The notes: generated by a model from the letters alone, not told the origin. DNA of 64,000 nt from MWAR01 sp035388825 (GCA_035388825.1 DAOOQQ010000003.1:62001-126000); one strand, 5' to 3'. Shown: positions 22,522 to 32,196, numbered from the stretch's first letter. Translations and numbers: made by a program.

Positions 22522-24413
22522 CCGCCACACCCGATCTGAAGCACATCGCCACCGCCTTTTCCACCGCCGCCGCCAAACCGGTGCGGCGCGTCATCATCTG
22601 CGCCGGCACCGGCTGCGTCGCCAACGGCGCCCTCAAGGTGCACCAGGCACTGATCGAGAAGATCGCCGCCGAGAAGCTGCCAGTCATCGCCGAGCTCCGC
22701 GAGGAAAAAGCCGAAGGCAGCGTCTGGGTCTCGAAGAGCGGCTGTCACGGTTTCTGTCAGATGGGCCCGCTCGTCACGATCCTCCCCGAGAATATCCTCT
22801 ACACGCGGGTGAAGGTCGGGGATGTGGCCGAGATCGTCGAGACGACCCTCAAGCAGGGCAAGCCGATCGACCGGCTCGTCTATGCCGACCCGACCAGCGG
22901 CGCCCACTGTGTCCACGGCACCGACATCCCCTTCTACAAGCGCCAGCAGCGCACCGTCCTGAAGGAGTGCGGCCATATCGACCCGGATGATATTCGCGAG
23001 TATATTTCTCACGGCGGCTACGAGGCGGCAGAGAAGGCATTCACCAAGATGTCCGCGAAGGCCGTCTGCGAGGAGGTCGAGGTTTCCGGCCTACGCGGGC
23101 GCGGCGGCGGCGGCTTTTTGACCGGCAAGAAGTGGGAACTGACCCGCATCCAGACCGAGCCCAAGAAATACGTCATCTGCAACGGCGACGAGGGTGACCC
23201 GGGCGCATTCATGGACCGCAGCGTCATGGAGGGCAATCCCCACAGCGTCATCGAGGGCATGATGATCGCCGCGCGCGGCATCGGTGCCGACGAAGGCTAC
23301 GTTTACGTGCGCGCCGAGTATCCGCTCGCCGTGCGACGCATCCGGTATGCCGTCGAGGAGGCCGGAAAGCTCGGGCTGCTGGGCGACAACCTGTTCGGCA
23401 GCGGCCTGTCGTTCCGGCTTCACGTGATGGAAGGCGCCGGCGCCTTCGTCTGCGGTGAGGAAACGGCGCTCATCGCCTCGATCGAGGGCAAGCGCGGCAT
23501 GCCGATGCCGAAGCCGCCGTTCCCGGCCCAGAGCGGTCTCAACGGCAAGCCGACCGTCATCAACAACGTCGAGACGCTCGCCACCGTCCCGCTCATCATC
23601 CGCAACGGCGCGGCCTGGCTGCGCGGCATCGGCACGAAGGGCTCGACCGGCACGAAGAACTTCGCCCTCACCGGCCACGTCGCGAACACCGGCCTGATCG
23701 AGGTTCCGTTCGGCACGACGATCCGGGAGATCGTGTTCAACATCGGCGGCGGCGTGACCCGCGACAACGGCACGCTGTGGCCTGACGGATTCAAGGCGGT
23801 CCAGATCGGCGGCCCCTCGGGCGGCTGTCTGACGACCGAGCATCTCGACCTGCCCCTCGACTTCGATTCGCTCAAGACCGTCGGCGCGATGGTCGGCTCG
23901 GGCGGCCTGGTCGTCATGAACCGCGACACCTGCATGGTGTCGGTGGCCCGGTTCTTCATGCAGTTCACGCAGAACGAAAGCTGCGGCAAGTGCGTCCTCT
24001 GCCGCGAAGGCACCCGCCAGATGCTGGCCCTGCTCGACGACATCATCGAGGGTCGCGCCACGGCCGAAACGCTCGTCACCCTCGAAACCCTGGCCGTGGC
24101 CGTCGGCAAGGGCTCTCTGTGCGGTCTCGGCAAGACCGCCCCGAACCCCGTGCTGGCCACCCTGCGCTACTTCCGCAGCGAAATCGATGCGCACGTGTTC
24201 CAGAAGCGGTGCCCGACCGGCCGGTGCAAGGCGCTGCGCACGATCTCGATCGATGCGGCGAAGTGCAAGGGCTGCACGGCCTGCGCCCGCAAATGCCCGG
24301 TCCACGCCATCAAGGGCGAAGTGAAGAAGCCTCACGTCATCGATCCGGCCGTCTGCATCAAGTGTGGTGCCTGTGCAGCCGCCTGCAAATTCGACGCCGT
24401 CATGGGAGTGTGA
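22518..24413 (+). CDS. hndC: Hydrogenase subunit HydB/HndC (NuoF-like flavoprotein)
   Basis: 631 residues. Domains in order: N-terminal thioredoxin-like [2Fe-2S] domain (about 20-115; CAGTGC, CHGFC), NuoF-type FMN/NADH domain (about 165-400; RGRGGGGFLTGKKW, ICNGDEGDPGAFMDR, GAFVCGEETALI), SLBB domain, [4Fe-4S] domain (CGKCVLCREGTRQM) and a C-terminal pair of [4Fe-4S] ferredoxin motifs (CKGCTACARKCP, CIKCGACAAACK). This is the architecture of the NAD(H)-binding subunit of electron-bifurcating or NADP-reducing hydrogenases. Cytoplasmic. It lies between the NuoE-like and catalytic subunits. Confidence 0.93.
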   Translation: MTATPDLKHIATAFSTAAAKPVRRVIICAGTGCVANGALKVHQALIEKIAAEKLPVIAELREEKAEGSVWVSKSGCHGFCQMGPLVTILPENILYTRVKVGDVAEIVETTLKQGKPIDRLVYADPTSGAHCVHGTDIPFYKRQQRTVLKECGHIDPDDIREYISHGGYEAAEKAFTKMSAKAVCEEVEVSGLRGRGGGGFLTGKKWELTRIQTEPKKYVICNGDEGDPGAFMDRSVMEGNPHSVIEGMMIAARGIGADEGYVYVRAEYPLAVRRIRYAVEEAGKLGLLGDNLFGSGLSFRLHVMEGAGAFVCGEETALIASIEGKRGMPMPKPPFPAQSGLNGKPTVINNVETLATVPLIIRNGAAWLRGIGTKGSTGTKNFALTGHVANTGLIEVPFGTTIREIVFNIGGGVTRDNGTLWPDGFKAVQIGGPSGGCLTTEHLDLPLDFDSLKTVGAMVGSGGLVVMNRDTCMVSVARFFMQFTQNESCGKCVLCREGTRQMLALLDDIIEGRATAETLVTLETLAVAVGKGSLCGLGKTAPNPVLATLRYFRSEIDAHVFQKRCPTGRCKALRTISIDAAKCKGCTACARKCPVHAIKGEVKKPHVIDPAVCIKCGACAAACKFDAVMGV

Positions 24414-24418
24414 AGACA

Positions 24419-26425
24419 ATGAGCAACACGACTGCAACCGTTCTGATCGACAACCGCCCCGTTCCGATCGAGGGCGAACGCAACATTCTCGAGATGGTGC
24501 GCAAGGCCGGCATCGAGCTGCCCACCTTCTGCTACCACTCGGATCTCAGCATCTACGGCGCCTGCCGCATGTGCATGGTTCACGTCGAGGGCCGCGGCCT
24601 GATGGCCGCCTGCTCGACGAAGCCCGAGGCCGGCATGAAGGTGAAGACGACGACCGAGGAGATCCGGGAGATGCGCAAGATCGTGGTCGAGCTGCTGCTC
24701 GCCAACCACGACGGCCAGTGCCCCACCTGCGCGAAGAGCGCCGCCTGCACCCTGCAGAACCTGTCGCGCCGGCTCGGCATCACGACGAACCGGTTCAAGC
24801 CGATCCATCAGCCGCGCGCGATCGACGTTTCGAGCCCCTCGCTGGTGCGTGACCCGAACAAGTGCGTGCTGTGCGGTGACTGCGTGCGCATGTGCGCAGA
24901 GATCCAGGGCATCGGCGCGATCGACTTCGCCGGCCGCGGCCGGGATGCCGCCGTCCTGCCGGCCTTCGGCAAGAACCTGGAACAGGTCGAGTGCGTGAAC
25001 TGCGGCCAGTGCGCGGCCGTCTGCCCCACCGGCGCCCTCACCGTCCGCTCCGACGTCGAGGACGTCTGGAAGCTGCTCGACGATCCGTCGAAAACGGTCA
25101 TCGCCGAGATCGCCCCCGCTGTGCGCGTCGCGCTCGGCGAGATGTTCGGCCTCGAGGCCGGCGAGGTCGTCACCGGCCAGGCCGTGGCCGCCCTCAAGGC
25201 GATGGGCTTCAGGAAGGTTTTCGACACCTCGTTCTCGGCGGATCTGACCGTCATCGAGGAGGCCGAGGAGTTCCTTACGCGGTTCTCGAAGGGCGAGAAG
25301 CTGCCCCAGTTCACCTCCTGCTGCCCGGCCTGGGTGAAATATGCAGAACAATATCACCCCGAGCTGCTGCCCAACCTCTCGAGCTGCAAGTCCCCGCAGC
25401 AGATGTTCGGCTCCATCGCTCGCGACACCCTTCCCAAGGCTCTCGGCATCGAGAACAAGAACCTCGTCGTCGTCTCGATCATGCCCTGCACGGCGAAGAA
25501 GTTCGAGGCGCGGCGTTCCGAGTTCGCGAAGGAAGGCATCCGCGACGTCGATTACGTGCTCACGACCCAGGAGTTCGCCCGCATGATCGAGGAGCGGGGA
25601 ATCGACTTCAAGAGCCTCTCTCCCGAGTCGCTCGACATGCCGCTCGGCTTCAAGACGGGCGCAGGGGTGATTTTCGGGGCGAGCGGCGGCGTGACCGAGG
25701 CGGTGTTGCGATATGCCGCCGAGAAGGTGACGGGCCGGACCCTCGAAAACGTCGATTTCGTCCAGGTCCGCGGGGAAGACGGCCGGCGCGAGATCGAGCT
25801 GGACGTAGCCGGAAAGAAGCTGAAGCTCTGCGTCGTCCACAGCCTCGCCAACGCCCGCAAGGTCGCCGACGAGATCAAGAAGGGCAAGAGCAGCTACCAC
25901 CTGATCGAGGTCATGGCCTGCCCCGGCGGCTGCGTCGGCGGCGCCGGCCAGCCGCTCAACCGCGATGTCGCCGCCCGGCGCCGCCGCGCGAAAGGGCTGT
26001 ATGATGCCGACAAGACCCAGCCGCTCCACAAGGCCCAGGAGAACCCCTATATCACCGAGCTGTACCAGAAGAACCTCGGCGAGGTCGGCGGACACAAGGC
26101 CCACGAGCTGCTCCACACCCATTACCACTCGCGCCGGCGGCTCGGTGACACCGGCATCCCGCTGATCACCGGCACGGACGCCGACAAGCTCAAGATCACG
26201 GTCTGCGTCGGCACGAGCTGCTACGTGAGGGGCTCGCAGACGCTGCTGCAGAAGCTGGTGAAGCACCTCGAGGAGCAGGGCCTCACCCCGGCCGTCGACG
26301 TGCAGGCCTCGTTCTGCCACGAGCGGTGCGATCGGGGCCCGACCGTCGTGATCGGCGACCGCGTGCTCGAGAAATGCACGCTCGAAACCGCCATCCAGAC
26401 GATCACGAAAATGCTCTCCCGCTGA
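24419..26425 (+). CDS. hydA: [FeFe]-hydrogenase catalytic subunit HydA, with C-terminal [2Fe-2S] domain
   Basis: 668 residues. In order: plant-type [2Fe-2S] domain (CYHSDLSIYGACRMC), His-Cys [4Fe-4S] segment (HDGQCPTCAKSAAC), two [4Fe-4S] motifs (CVLCGDCVRMC, CVNCGQCAAVC), H-cluster domain with L1 TSCCPAW, L2 MPCTAKKFEA and L3 MACPGGCVGGAGQP, a small-subunit-like segment, and a C-terminal thioredoxin-like [2Fe-2S] domain (CVGTSC, CHERC). The extra C-terminal domain is typical of the multimeric bifurcating type. It reduces protons or oxidises H2, with electrons from NADH plus ferredoxin in known relatives. No maturases HydE/F/G are in the window. Confidence 0.95.
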   Translation: MSNTTATVLIDNRPVPIEGERNILEMVRKAGIELPTFCYHSDLSIYGACRMCMVHVEGRGLMAACSTKPEAGMKVKTTTEEIREMRKIVVELLLANHDGQCPTCAKSAACTLQNLSRRLGITTNRFKPIHQPRAIDVSSPSLVRDPNKCVLCGDCVRMCAEIQGIGAIDFAGRGRDAAVLPAFGKNLEQVECVNCGQCAAVCPTGALTVRSDVEDVWKLLDDPSKTVIAEIAPAVRVALGEMFGLEAGEVVTGQAVAALKAMGFRKVFDTSFSADLTVIEEAEEFLTRFSKGEKLPQFTSCCPAWVKYAEQYHPELLPNLSSCKSPQQMFGSIARDTLPKALGIENKNLVVVSIMPCTAKKFEARRSEFAKEGIRDVDYVLTTQEFARMIEERGIDFKSLSPESLDMPLGFKTGAGVIFGASGGVTEAVLRYAAEKVTGRTLENVDFVQVRGEDGRREIELDVAGKKLKLCVVHSLANARKVADEIKKGKSSYHLIEVMACPGGCVGGAGQPLNRDVAARRRRAKGLYDADKTQPLHKAQENPYITELYQKNLGEVGGHKAHELLHTHYHSRRRLGDTGIPLITGTDADKLKITVCVGTSCYVRGSQTLLQKLVKHLEEQGLTPAVDVQASFCHERCDRGPTVVIGDRVLEKCTLETAIQTITKMLSR

Positions 26426-26439
26426 CAGATCCTTCCACA

Positions 26440-26478
26440 CCGCCGGTACGGGGAATTCCCCGCACCGGCGGTTTCCTT
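26440..26478 (+). terminator. Rho-independent terminator of the hydrogenase operon
   Basis: CCGCCGGTACGGGG (26440-26453) pairs with CCCCGCACCGGCGG (26458-26471), one A-C mismatch, loop AATT, followed by TTTCCTTT. Confidence 0.85.
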
Positions 26479-26496
26479 TGGGCGCCCGCGGGTTCA

Positions 26497-26525
26497 TTGC
26501 CGCTGCTCATCGGGTGTGCTATGGT
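26497..26525 (+). promoter_or_regulatory. Promoter of the glycosyltransferase operon
   Basis: TTGCCG (26497-26502), a 17-bp spacer and TATGGT (26520-26525). The -10 overlaps an in-frame ATG at 26521, so translation should start further down, at GTG 26584. Confidence 0.55.
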
Positions 26526-26583
26526 ATCAAAACCCGGCGATCTCGCCGCAGACCGGATTGCTTCGAATCAGGGGAAGACGCAG

Positions 26584-27582
26584 GTGCCCAGCGAACGACG
26601 TCATTTCACGATCCTGACCCCGGTTTTCAACGACTGGAGCGCCGCAGGCATCCTTTTGGCGCGCATCGACGAGGTGCTCCGGCAGCACGGTCTCGAAGCC
26701 TCGGTCCTGCTGGTCGACGACGGTTCTCCCATCGGCCCCGACCGTCTCGCCCTTTCTCCAACGTTCGCCGCCATCCCCCGCGTCGATGTCCTTCCCCTGA
26801 AGCGCAATCTCGGTCATCAGCGCGCTATCTGCATCGGTCTGTGTCATCTCGAGTCCCAGAACCTCGGCTGTCCCATCCTGGTCATGGATTCGGACGGGGA
26901 GGACGCCCCCGAAGAGATTCCCCGCCTGTGGGAAAGATTCCGGGAGGATAACGGTCGAAGCGTGGTGTTCGCGGCCCGAGCGAAGCGCTCCGAAGGATAC
27001 GGATTCAGAACAGGGTATTTTATATATCAATCGTTATACTATTTACTGACGGGAAGCACGGTCGACGTGGGCAACTTCAGCCTCGTGCCGTCCGCGCTCG
27101 TCTCCCGGCTCGTCACCTCCTCGGACCTCTGGAGCCACTACGCCGCGGCCATTTTCCACTGCCGCATCCCCTGGGTTTCGGTCCCGACAGCTCGGGCGAA
27201 GCGACTCGACGGGGCTTCGCAGATGAACCTCGTTTCGCTCGTCGTTCACGGCCTTTCGTCCATCTCGGTGTTCAGCGACCAGGTCGGCGCCCGCCTCCTT
27301 CTCGTCTGCCTCGTCCTCATGACCCTCGCCATCGTCGGGATTCTCGTCGTGGTCGGCGTGAAGCTGTTCACTCCGCTGGCAATTCCGGGTTGGGCAACCA
27401 TGAGCACGGGCATTCTCGGGCTGATGCTGCTTCAGGCAAGCATTCTCGCGACGTTCTTCATCTTCCTCATTCTCAACGGCCGCAATCGGGCGGATTTCAT
27501 CCCCTGCCGCGATTTCCGGTATTTCCTCGACCGTTGCGAATGCCTGTATCCCCGATCCGCCGAAGCGGCTCCTCCCCGGTGA
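26584..27582 (+). CDS. Family 2 glycosyltransferase with C-terminal membrane helices
   Basis: 332 residues from GTG 26584 (GGGGAAG 6 bp upstream); the in-frame ATG at 26521 would add 21 residues but lies on the -10 box. The GT-A fold is clear: TILTPVFNDW, LLVDDGSP, RNLGHQRAICIGL and VMDSDGEDAPEEIP (the metal-binding DxD appears as DSDGED). The C-terminal third has two membrane helices (LLLVCLVLMTLAIVGILVVV and LMLLQASILATFFIFLIL). This is the plan of polyprenyl-phosphate sugar transferases (GtrB/dolichol-phosphate-mannose synthase-like), which make lipid-linked sugar on the inner face. The downstream GT-C gene would use such a donor. Confidence 0.88.
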   Translation: MPSERRHFTILTPVFNDWSAAGILLARIDEVLRQHGLEASVLLVDDGSPIGPDRLALSPTFAAIPRVDVLPLKRNLGHQRAICIGLCHLESQNLGCPILVMDSDGEDAPEEIPRLWERFREDNGRSVVFAARAKRSEGYGFRTGYFIYQSLYYLLTGSTVDVGNFSLVPSALVSRLVTSSDLWSHYAAAIFHCRIPWVSVPTARAKRLDGASQMNLVSLVVHGLSSISVFSDQVGARLLLVCLVLMTLAIVGILVVVGVKLFTPLAIPGWATMSTGILGLMLLQASILATFFIFLILNGRNRADFIPCRDFRYFLDRCECLYPRSAEAAPPR

Positions 27583-28298
27583 GCACCACGGCATACCAGG
27601 GAACCGAGCTCGATCTGTTCGCCTCGGCCACCGTCTGGAAGGAGTACCTCGCAGGCCATCTCGCTCCCTTTCTCGGGAAACGCGTGCTCGAGGTTGGTGC
27701 CGGTATCGGCGGAACGACACGCGCCCTGCTTCCCTTCTCCTGCGGTGCCTGGACCTGTCTCGAACCAGACCCGGCCCTGGCGGAACGGATCGCGGCCTCG
27801 ATCCGCGACGGCTCGCTGCCTTCCCGATGCAACACCATCACCGGTACCATCGCCGATCTCCCGGCCACCCCATCGTTCGATACCATTCTTTATATAGATG
27901 TCATCGAACATCTCCCGGACGACCGCGACGAACTTGCCCGGGCCGCGCTGCGCCTTCTTCCCGGCGGGCGACTGATCGTGCTCGCCCCGGCACACCGAAA
28001 GCTGTTCACCCCGTTCGACGCATCCGTCGGTCACCTGCGCAGATACGAGCGCCGCACGCTCGAACGGCTTTCTCCCCCCGGCCTCGAGTTCGTCCGATCC
28101 GCCTATCTCGACAGCGTTGGGCTTCTGGCATCGGCCAGCAATCGTTTTTTTCTCGACAGCTCCATGCCCACCCTCAGACAGATTGCATTCTGGGACAAGA
28201 TTCTCGTGCGCTGCTCAAAAATCCTCGATCCTCTCCTCGGATACACGCTCGGCAAATCCCTGCTGACAATCTGGCAAAAACCTCTCGAAGGCGCTTGA
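27579..28298 (+). CDS. Class I SAM-dependent methyltransferase
   Basis: 239 residues from a GTG that overlaps the glycosyltransferase stop (GTGA); an in-frame ATG at 27540 is an alternative. SAM-binding motif I is RVLEVGAGIGGTTR, followed by CLEPDPALAERI and the post-motif ILYIDVIEHLPDD, as in the methyltransferase-11 type. The C-terminal part has hydrophobic stretches (SVGLLASASNRFF, LLGYTLGKSLL) that may touch the membrane. In such operons these enzymes often modify polyprenyl sugars or glycans; the substrate here is unknown. Confidence 0.85.
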   Translation: MSTTAYQGTELDLFASATVWKEYLAGHLAPFLGKRVLEVGAGIGGTTRALLPFSCGAWTCLEPDPALAERIAASIRDGSLPSRCNTITGTIADLPATPSFDTILYIDVIEHLPDDRDELARAALRLLPGGRLIVLAPAHRKLFTPFDASVGHLRRYERRTLERLSPPGLEFVRSAYLDSVGLLASASNRFFLDSSMPTLRQIAFWDKILVRCSKILDPLLGYTLGKSLLTIWQKPLEGA

Positions 28299-28304
28299 AC
28301 CGCC

Positions 28305-31300
28305 ATGGATGAGCATTCGTTCCAACCTTCTCCTCCTCCGGAAATGGGCAACGCATCTCCCGGAGAGCGGGAAGGCTCGATCTGGGTCGTCCTGGCATCG
28401 CTCGGCCTTCTCTTCGTGCTCGCCCTACCGGCATTGACGGGCGGAAGCTATGCTCTGGATGATCTCGGCGCATTCCATGCCCCCCTTCGCTCCTTTTATG
28501 CGGACTGTCTCGCCAGGGGCTACGGATTCGACTGGATTCCCAGCTTGTTCGGCGGTTGTTATGTGACCGGCGAAGGGCAACTCGGCTCCTATCATCCGTT
28601 CCATTTGCTTATCTATCGTTTTCTTCCCGCCTCCACGGCGTTCCATCTCGAGATCCTCACAAGCTACCCCTTCCTTTTCGTCGGGATGTATCTGCTTCTT
28701 CGCAGGCTCGTCACACGTCGGGATGCCGCATCCTTCGGGGCGATGACCTTCACGTTTTCCTCGTTCACCCTTCTGCACATCATCCATCCCAATGCAATTG
28801 CCGTCCTCTCCCATATCCCATGGATATTGCTCTGCATATATCACCTGGGCAAGACGTCGATCCGCAGCACATCCATGGAAGCCGGCATCGCCCTTCTCAC
28901 CGCTTCTCAAATACTCCTCGGGTATCCCCAATACGTCTGGTTCTCGGTCCTGGCAGAAACGACCTGGGCCATCTATGTCCTCCGCAACGACGGACAAGCA
29001 TGGCTCCGCCTTGGCATCATGAAAGGGCTCGGCCTGCTCATCGGAGCGATCCAGATCCTGCCAACCTGGGAAGCCCTTCGGGATTCGGCTCGCAACCAAC
29101 CGGGACTGGAGTTCCTGATGGAAGGCTCCTGGCATCCCATCAATCTTTTCCAGCTCGTGAATCCCTACCTGTTTCCCCAGGGCGGCCTCGGCTTCTTTCA
29201 TCACGAAGTCGGCATGTATCTGGGAGTCATTCCCATGGTCCTTGGAATGTGGAGCATTTTCTCCCGACTTCGTGATGACGCGGCTCGTGGGCTCATCCGA
29301 TTCCTGACCATCGGTCTGCTGTTGGCCTTGCTGCTCGCATTCGGCAAATTCGGACCATTTGCCTATCTTCAGGCGCTTCTTCCCATCGCAGGCTCGTTCC
29401 GCGTCCCGGCTCGCACCCTGGTCCTGGTTCATCTGCTCTGGGCCGGCCTCGCCGCCCTCGGGTGGGAAACGCTCATGCGCAAACCCGCCGTGGATGCACA
29501 CCATCGCCCAGATCGCATCTGCCTGGGGCTTGGACTTCTCGGAATCACCCTGTCGCTGCTCCTCCCCTCCCTGATCGCCCCATTTCTGCCGCCCGATGCG
29601 GGCACGACCCTGTCACGCCGCCTGGCCGGACCACTCCTGTTTCTGGTTGGCGGTCTTCTTTTCCGCGCTCGCTTCCGGGGGGCGGGCTGGGCGGTCCCCG
29701 CCCTCATCCTGTTCACTGCGTTAGATATTGGTTGGTATGGAATGGCTCGGACGCTTCCCTCCGCGCTGTCGGGAGAGTCGGTTCCCCTGCTTGCCGATGC
29801 ACCCATGCACACTCCCGGAGAGCGGGTCGTCGCGACTCCCCGAACGTTCGGCCGGGGGAACCTCTTCGGCCTCGGCAACCGGTTCCTCTCATCCGGTTTC
29901 TCCCAGATCGACGGATACGCCGCTCTCATCCCACCGAATCGGCTATTCGGAGAAGCCGCTTCGGTTCCGGCACTCCGCGCGGCGGGGGTTGCCTGGATCC
30001 CGGCCATTGCAAGCCCAACGCAACCGGAACTGCTGCTTCGAGTTTCCGAAAACTGGTACAAGGTTCCCGATCCTGCGCCCCGCATCCGGCTCGTGACAAA
30101 CGCCGTCCCAAGCCTCCGACCCGATCGGGATATCCTGAAGATCGATCCGTTGACGACCGTGCTCACGGAGCGCCGGATCGATCTCGAGCCGGGCCCCCCG
30201 GGCACGGCAACCCTTCTCGCCGAATCCCCCGGGATTCTTGCTATCCGCACGGCGGCCTCCTCGACACAACTGCTCGCCATTGCCGACCGCTTCCACGCCG
30301 GCTGGCAGGCAACGATCGACGGGCATGCGGCAGATCCCCTCCGTATCAATGGCGATTTCCTGGGCCTCATCGTTCCTTCAGGCACCCACCGGATCAGCCT
30401 GGAGTTCCGCCCCTCGAGCCTGATCTGGGGCCGCAACATTTCGCTATTCGGCGTGGCTCTTCTCGCCGTCATGCTCGTATGGCGCCCCTCGAACCGCTCC
30501 GACCAGCCCGTTGTCGCATCAGAAACGCCTGTCGACGATCCCGGCTCCCCTCCATCGTCCGACACGAACGCCCCGCCCTCGCAATGTCCCGCCCTCCGCC
30601 TTTTCACGGGAGCTGGCATCCTGTTCATCTGCCTTGCCGCCGTATTTTACCGCATCACCGACCTGTCGACCGTTCCGGGAATCAACGGCGATGAAGCCTG
30701 GTATGGAATCCAGATGGGCGAGATCCTGGCAGGCCACGCGCCTGCTTGGCGCACCCCGACGGGAAATCTCATCAATCCGTTCCATTCGGGGCCTCTTCTC
30801 GTTCTGCTCGCCATCTTCCGGCCCGCCTTCTGGATCCTTCGTGTTCCCTCCCTGACGGCAAGCCTGCTCTTCATTCTTCTCGCGTTCGTCCTGCTCCGGC
30901 GCCGGTTCGGCCTCTGGGCCGGCATCGGCGGCGCTCTGCTCGCAGCCGCCAATCCGCAATTGATCGGATACGCCCGCTTCGGGTGGGACGCCTCCCAATC
31001 TCCGCTGTTCTGCGCCCTGGCCCTCTTCTGGACTCTCGAACGCAGGTATGCCCAGGCCCTGATCGTTCTCCTCATATCCCTTTTGGTCCATCCGACCAAT
31101 CTGTTTCTGCTCCCGGTGATCGTCGTGCCGCTCCTGTGCGGACTCCTCGAAAAGCGGGGCATCACGACCAGGCAAGCCTTTGTGACTTCGATCGCTCTCA
31201 TGGGCAGCGCCGTTCTCGGTGCCTGGGTGGCTCGGGAATCGGGATGGCAGCCAGGCGCCAAGCTCGGCATGGCCATCACCCATCTCACCACTCCTGGGGA

Positions 31301-32147
31301 ATGGGCTGCATTCGCGACCCTGTTCGGCAGACTCTTTTCTGGTGCCACGCTGATCGAGTATGTCGCGGGCCCCATCGGGAAAACACCCCTCATCTGGTTC
31401 GATATCGCCAGTTGGCTCTGTCTCGGAATCTTCGGCATTGCCGGTGTGCGTGAGTTCACCCAGCGGAACGATCGGACAGCCATCCATGTCATGCTCGGCT
31501 TGGGATGGGCCATCTTTGGCTTTTTCCTGGTAGCCGGGAGCACCGGCCTGAAGCCCCACTGGGAACGGTATGCACAGTTTCTGATGGCACCGGTCCTGAT
31601 GATGGCAGCAGCCGCCGTAGGAACACCGTCTGCCCACGATCGGAAAGCGACCGTCCTCTTCGCTCTCCTGCTCGGGATCGCAACGACCCAGCTCACCTGC
31701 GTTCATCACCTGTACTGGAAACAGCTGACCCAGCACGGATCGGCATCTCATCGGGCTTTTCGCTCGGGCCCCAGCGAACCGAAGCAGTGGGCTTTCGATC
31801 TCGTCCGGACGGCCGCAGGTTCGCTTCCGGCCGTGATCGTCGCCGAAGACTGGTGGTGCGGCATGCCGTTGCGGTATCTCGCACAGGGAGCCCCGGAAAT
31901 CACCGTTGAAGACGGACCGGCAAACGAGGTATTGGCCGACGTGGTGGAGCGGCTGAATCAGCGTCGATTTCTGATCGGTTTCGAAGGGGGGCCCTTTCAG
32001 AAGCTGGTCCGTCAGCTTCCGCCGAATCGGCACGAGATCCACCATCGTCAAATCGATGACCCTGATGGAATGCCAATTCTGCACGTCTGGTCGAAACACC
32101 CTCTTCCCGGGGACGATCAGAGGGAGAGTCGGAAATCCCCGGAGTGA
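28305..32147 (+). CDS. Giant membrane protein: YfhO-like half fused to GT-C (ArnT/PMT-like) half
   Basis: 1280 residues. The first half (about 25-730) is YfhO-like: about a dozen membrane helices, the first loop with LDDLGAFHAPLRSFYADC, then a large soluble beta domain (about 530-700, ending in WQATIDGHAADPLRINGDF and GTHRISLEFRPSS). A Pro/Ser-rich linker (about 735-765) leads to a second half (about 770-1200) with about ten helices and the GT-C signature INGDEAWYGIQMGEIL in the first extracytoplasmic loop. The final ~100 residues are soluble. Both halves resemble lipid-linked sugar transferases. The start is 6 bp after the methyltransferase stop. Likely role: transferring sugars to an envelope glycan or protein. 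Confidence 0.85.
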   Translation: MDEHSFQPSPPPEMGNASPGEREGSIWVVLASLGLLFVLALPALTGGSYALDDLGAFHAPLRSFYADCLARGYGFDWIPSLFGGCYVTGEGQLGSYHPFHLLIYRFLPASTAFHLEILTSYPFLFVGMYLLLRRLVTRRDAASFGAMTFTFSSFTLLHIIHPNAIAVLSHIPWILLCIYHLGKTSIRSTSMEAGIALLTASQILLGYPQYVWFSVLAETTWAIYVLRNDGQAWLRLGIMKGLGLLIGAIQILPTWEALRDSARNQPGLEFLMEGSWHPINLFQLVNPYLFPQGGLGFFHHEVGMYLGVIPMVLGMWSIFSRLRDDAARGLIRFLTIGLLLALLLAFGKFGPFAYLQALLPIAGSFRVPARTLVLVHLLWAGLAALGWETLMRKPAVDAHHRPDRICLGLGLLGITLSLLLPSLIAPFLPPDAGTTLSRRLAGPLLFLVGGLLFRARFRGAGWAVPALILFTALDIGWYGMARTLPSALSGESVPLLADAPMHTPGERVVATPRTFGRGNLFGLGNRFLSSGFSQIDGYAALIPPNRLFGEAASVPALRAAGVAWIPAIASPTQPELLLRVSENWYKVPDPAPRIRLVTNAVPSLRPDRDILKIDPLTTVLTERRIDLEPGPPGTATLLAESPGILAIRTAASSTQLLAIADRFHAGWQATIDGHAADPLRINGDFLGLIVPSGTHRISLEFRPSSLIWGRNISLFGVALLAVMLVWRPSNRSDQPVVASETPVDDPGSPPSSDTNAPPSQCPALRLFTGAGILFICLAAVFYRITDLSTVPGINGDEAWYGIQMGEILAGHAPAWRTPTGNLINPFHSGPLLVLLAIFRPAFWILRVPSLTASLLFILLAFVLLRRRFGLWAGIGGALLAAANPQLIGYARFGWDASQSPLFCALALFWTLERRYAQALIVLLISLLVHPTNLFLLPVIVVPLLCGLLEKRGITTRQAFVTSIALMGSAVLGAWVARESGWQPGAKLGMAITHLTTPGEWAAFATLFGRLFSGATLIEYVAGPIGKTPLIWFDIASWLCLGIFGIAGVREFTQRNDRTAIHVMLGLGWAIFGFFLVAGSTGLKPHWERYAQFLMAPVLMMAAAAVGTPSAHDRKATVLFALLLGIATTQLTCVHHLYWKQLTQHGSASHRAFRSGPSEPKQWAFDLVRTAAGSLPAVIVAEDWWCGMPLRYLAQGAPEITVEDGPANEVLADVVERLNQRRFLIGFEGGPFQKLVRQLPPNRHEIHHRQIDDPDGMPILHVWSKHPLPGDDQRESRKSPE

Positions 32148-32189
32148 GGCATGTTCGAGCATGCCGGAATGGGCCGGATCTGATAGAAT
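32148..32189 (+). promoter_or_regulatory. hydS promoter (leaderless) with upstream inverted repeat
   Basis: An extended -10 TGATAGAAT (32181-32189) is followed by 7 bases and then the ATG at 32197, without a ribosome site. GGCATG-N6-CATGCC (32148-32165) is a perfect inverted repeat lying over the -35 region and may be an operator. Confidence 0.5.
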
Positions 32190-32196
32190 GAAGCCT

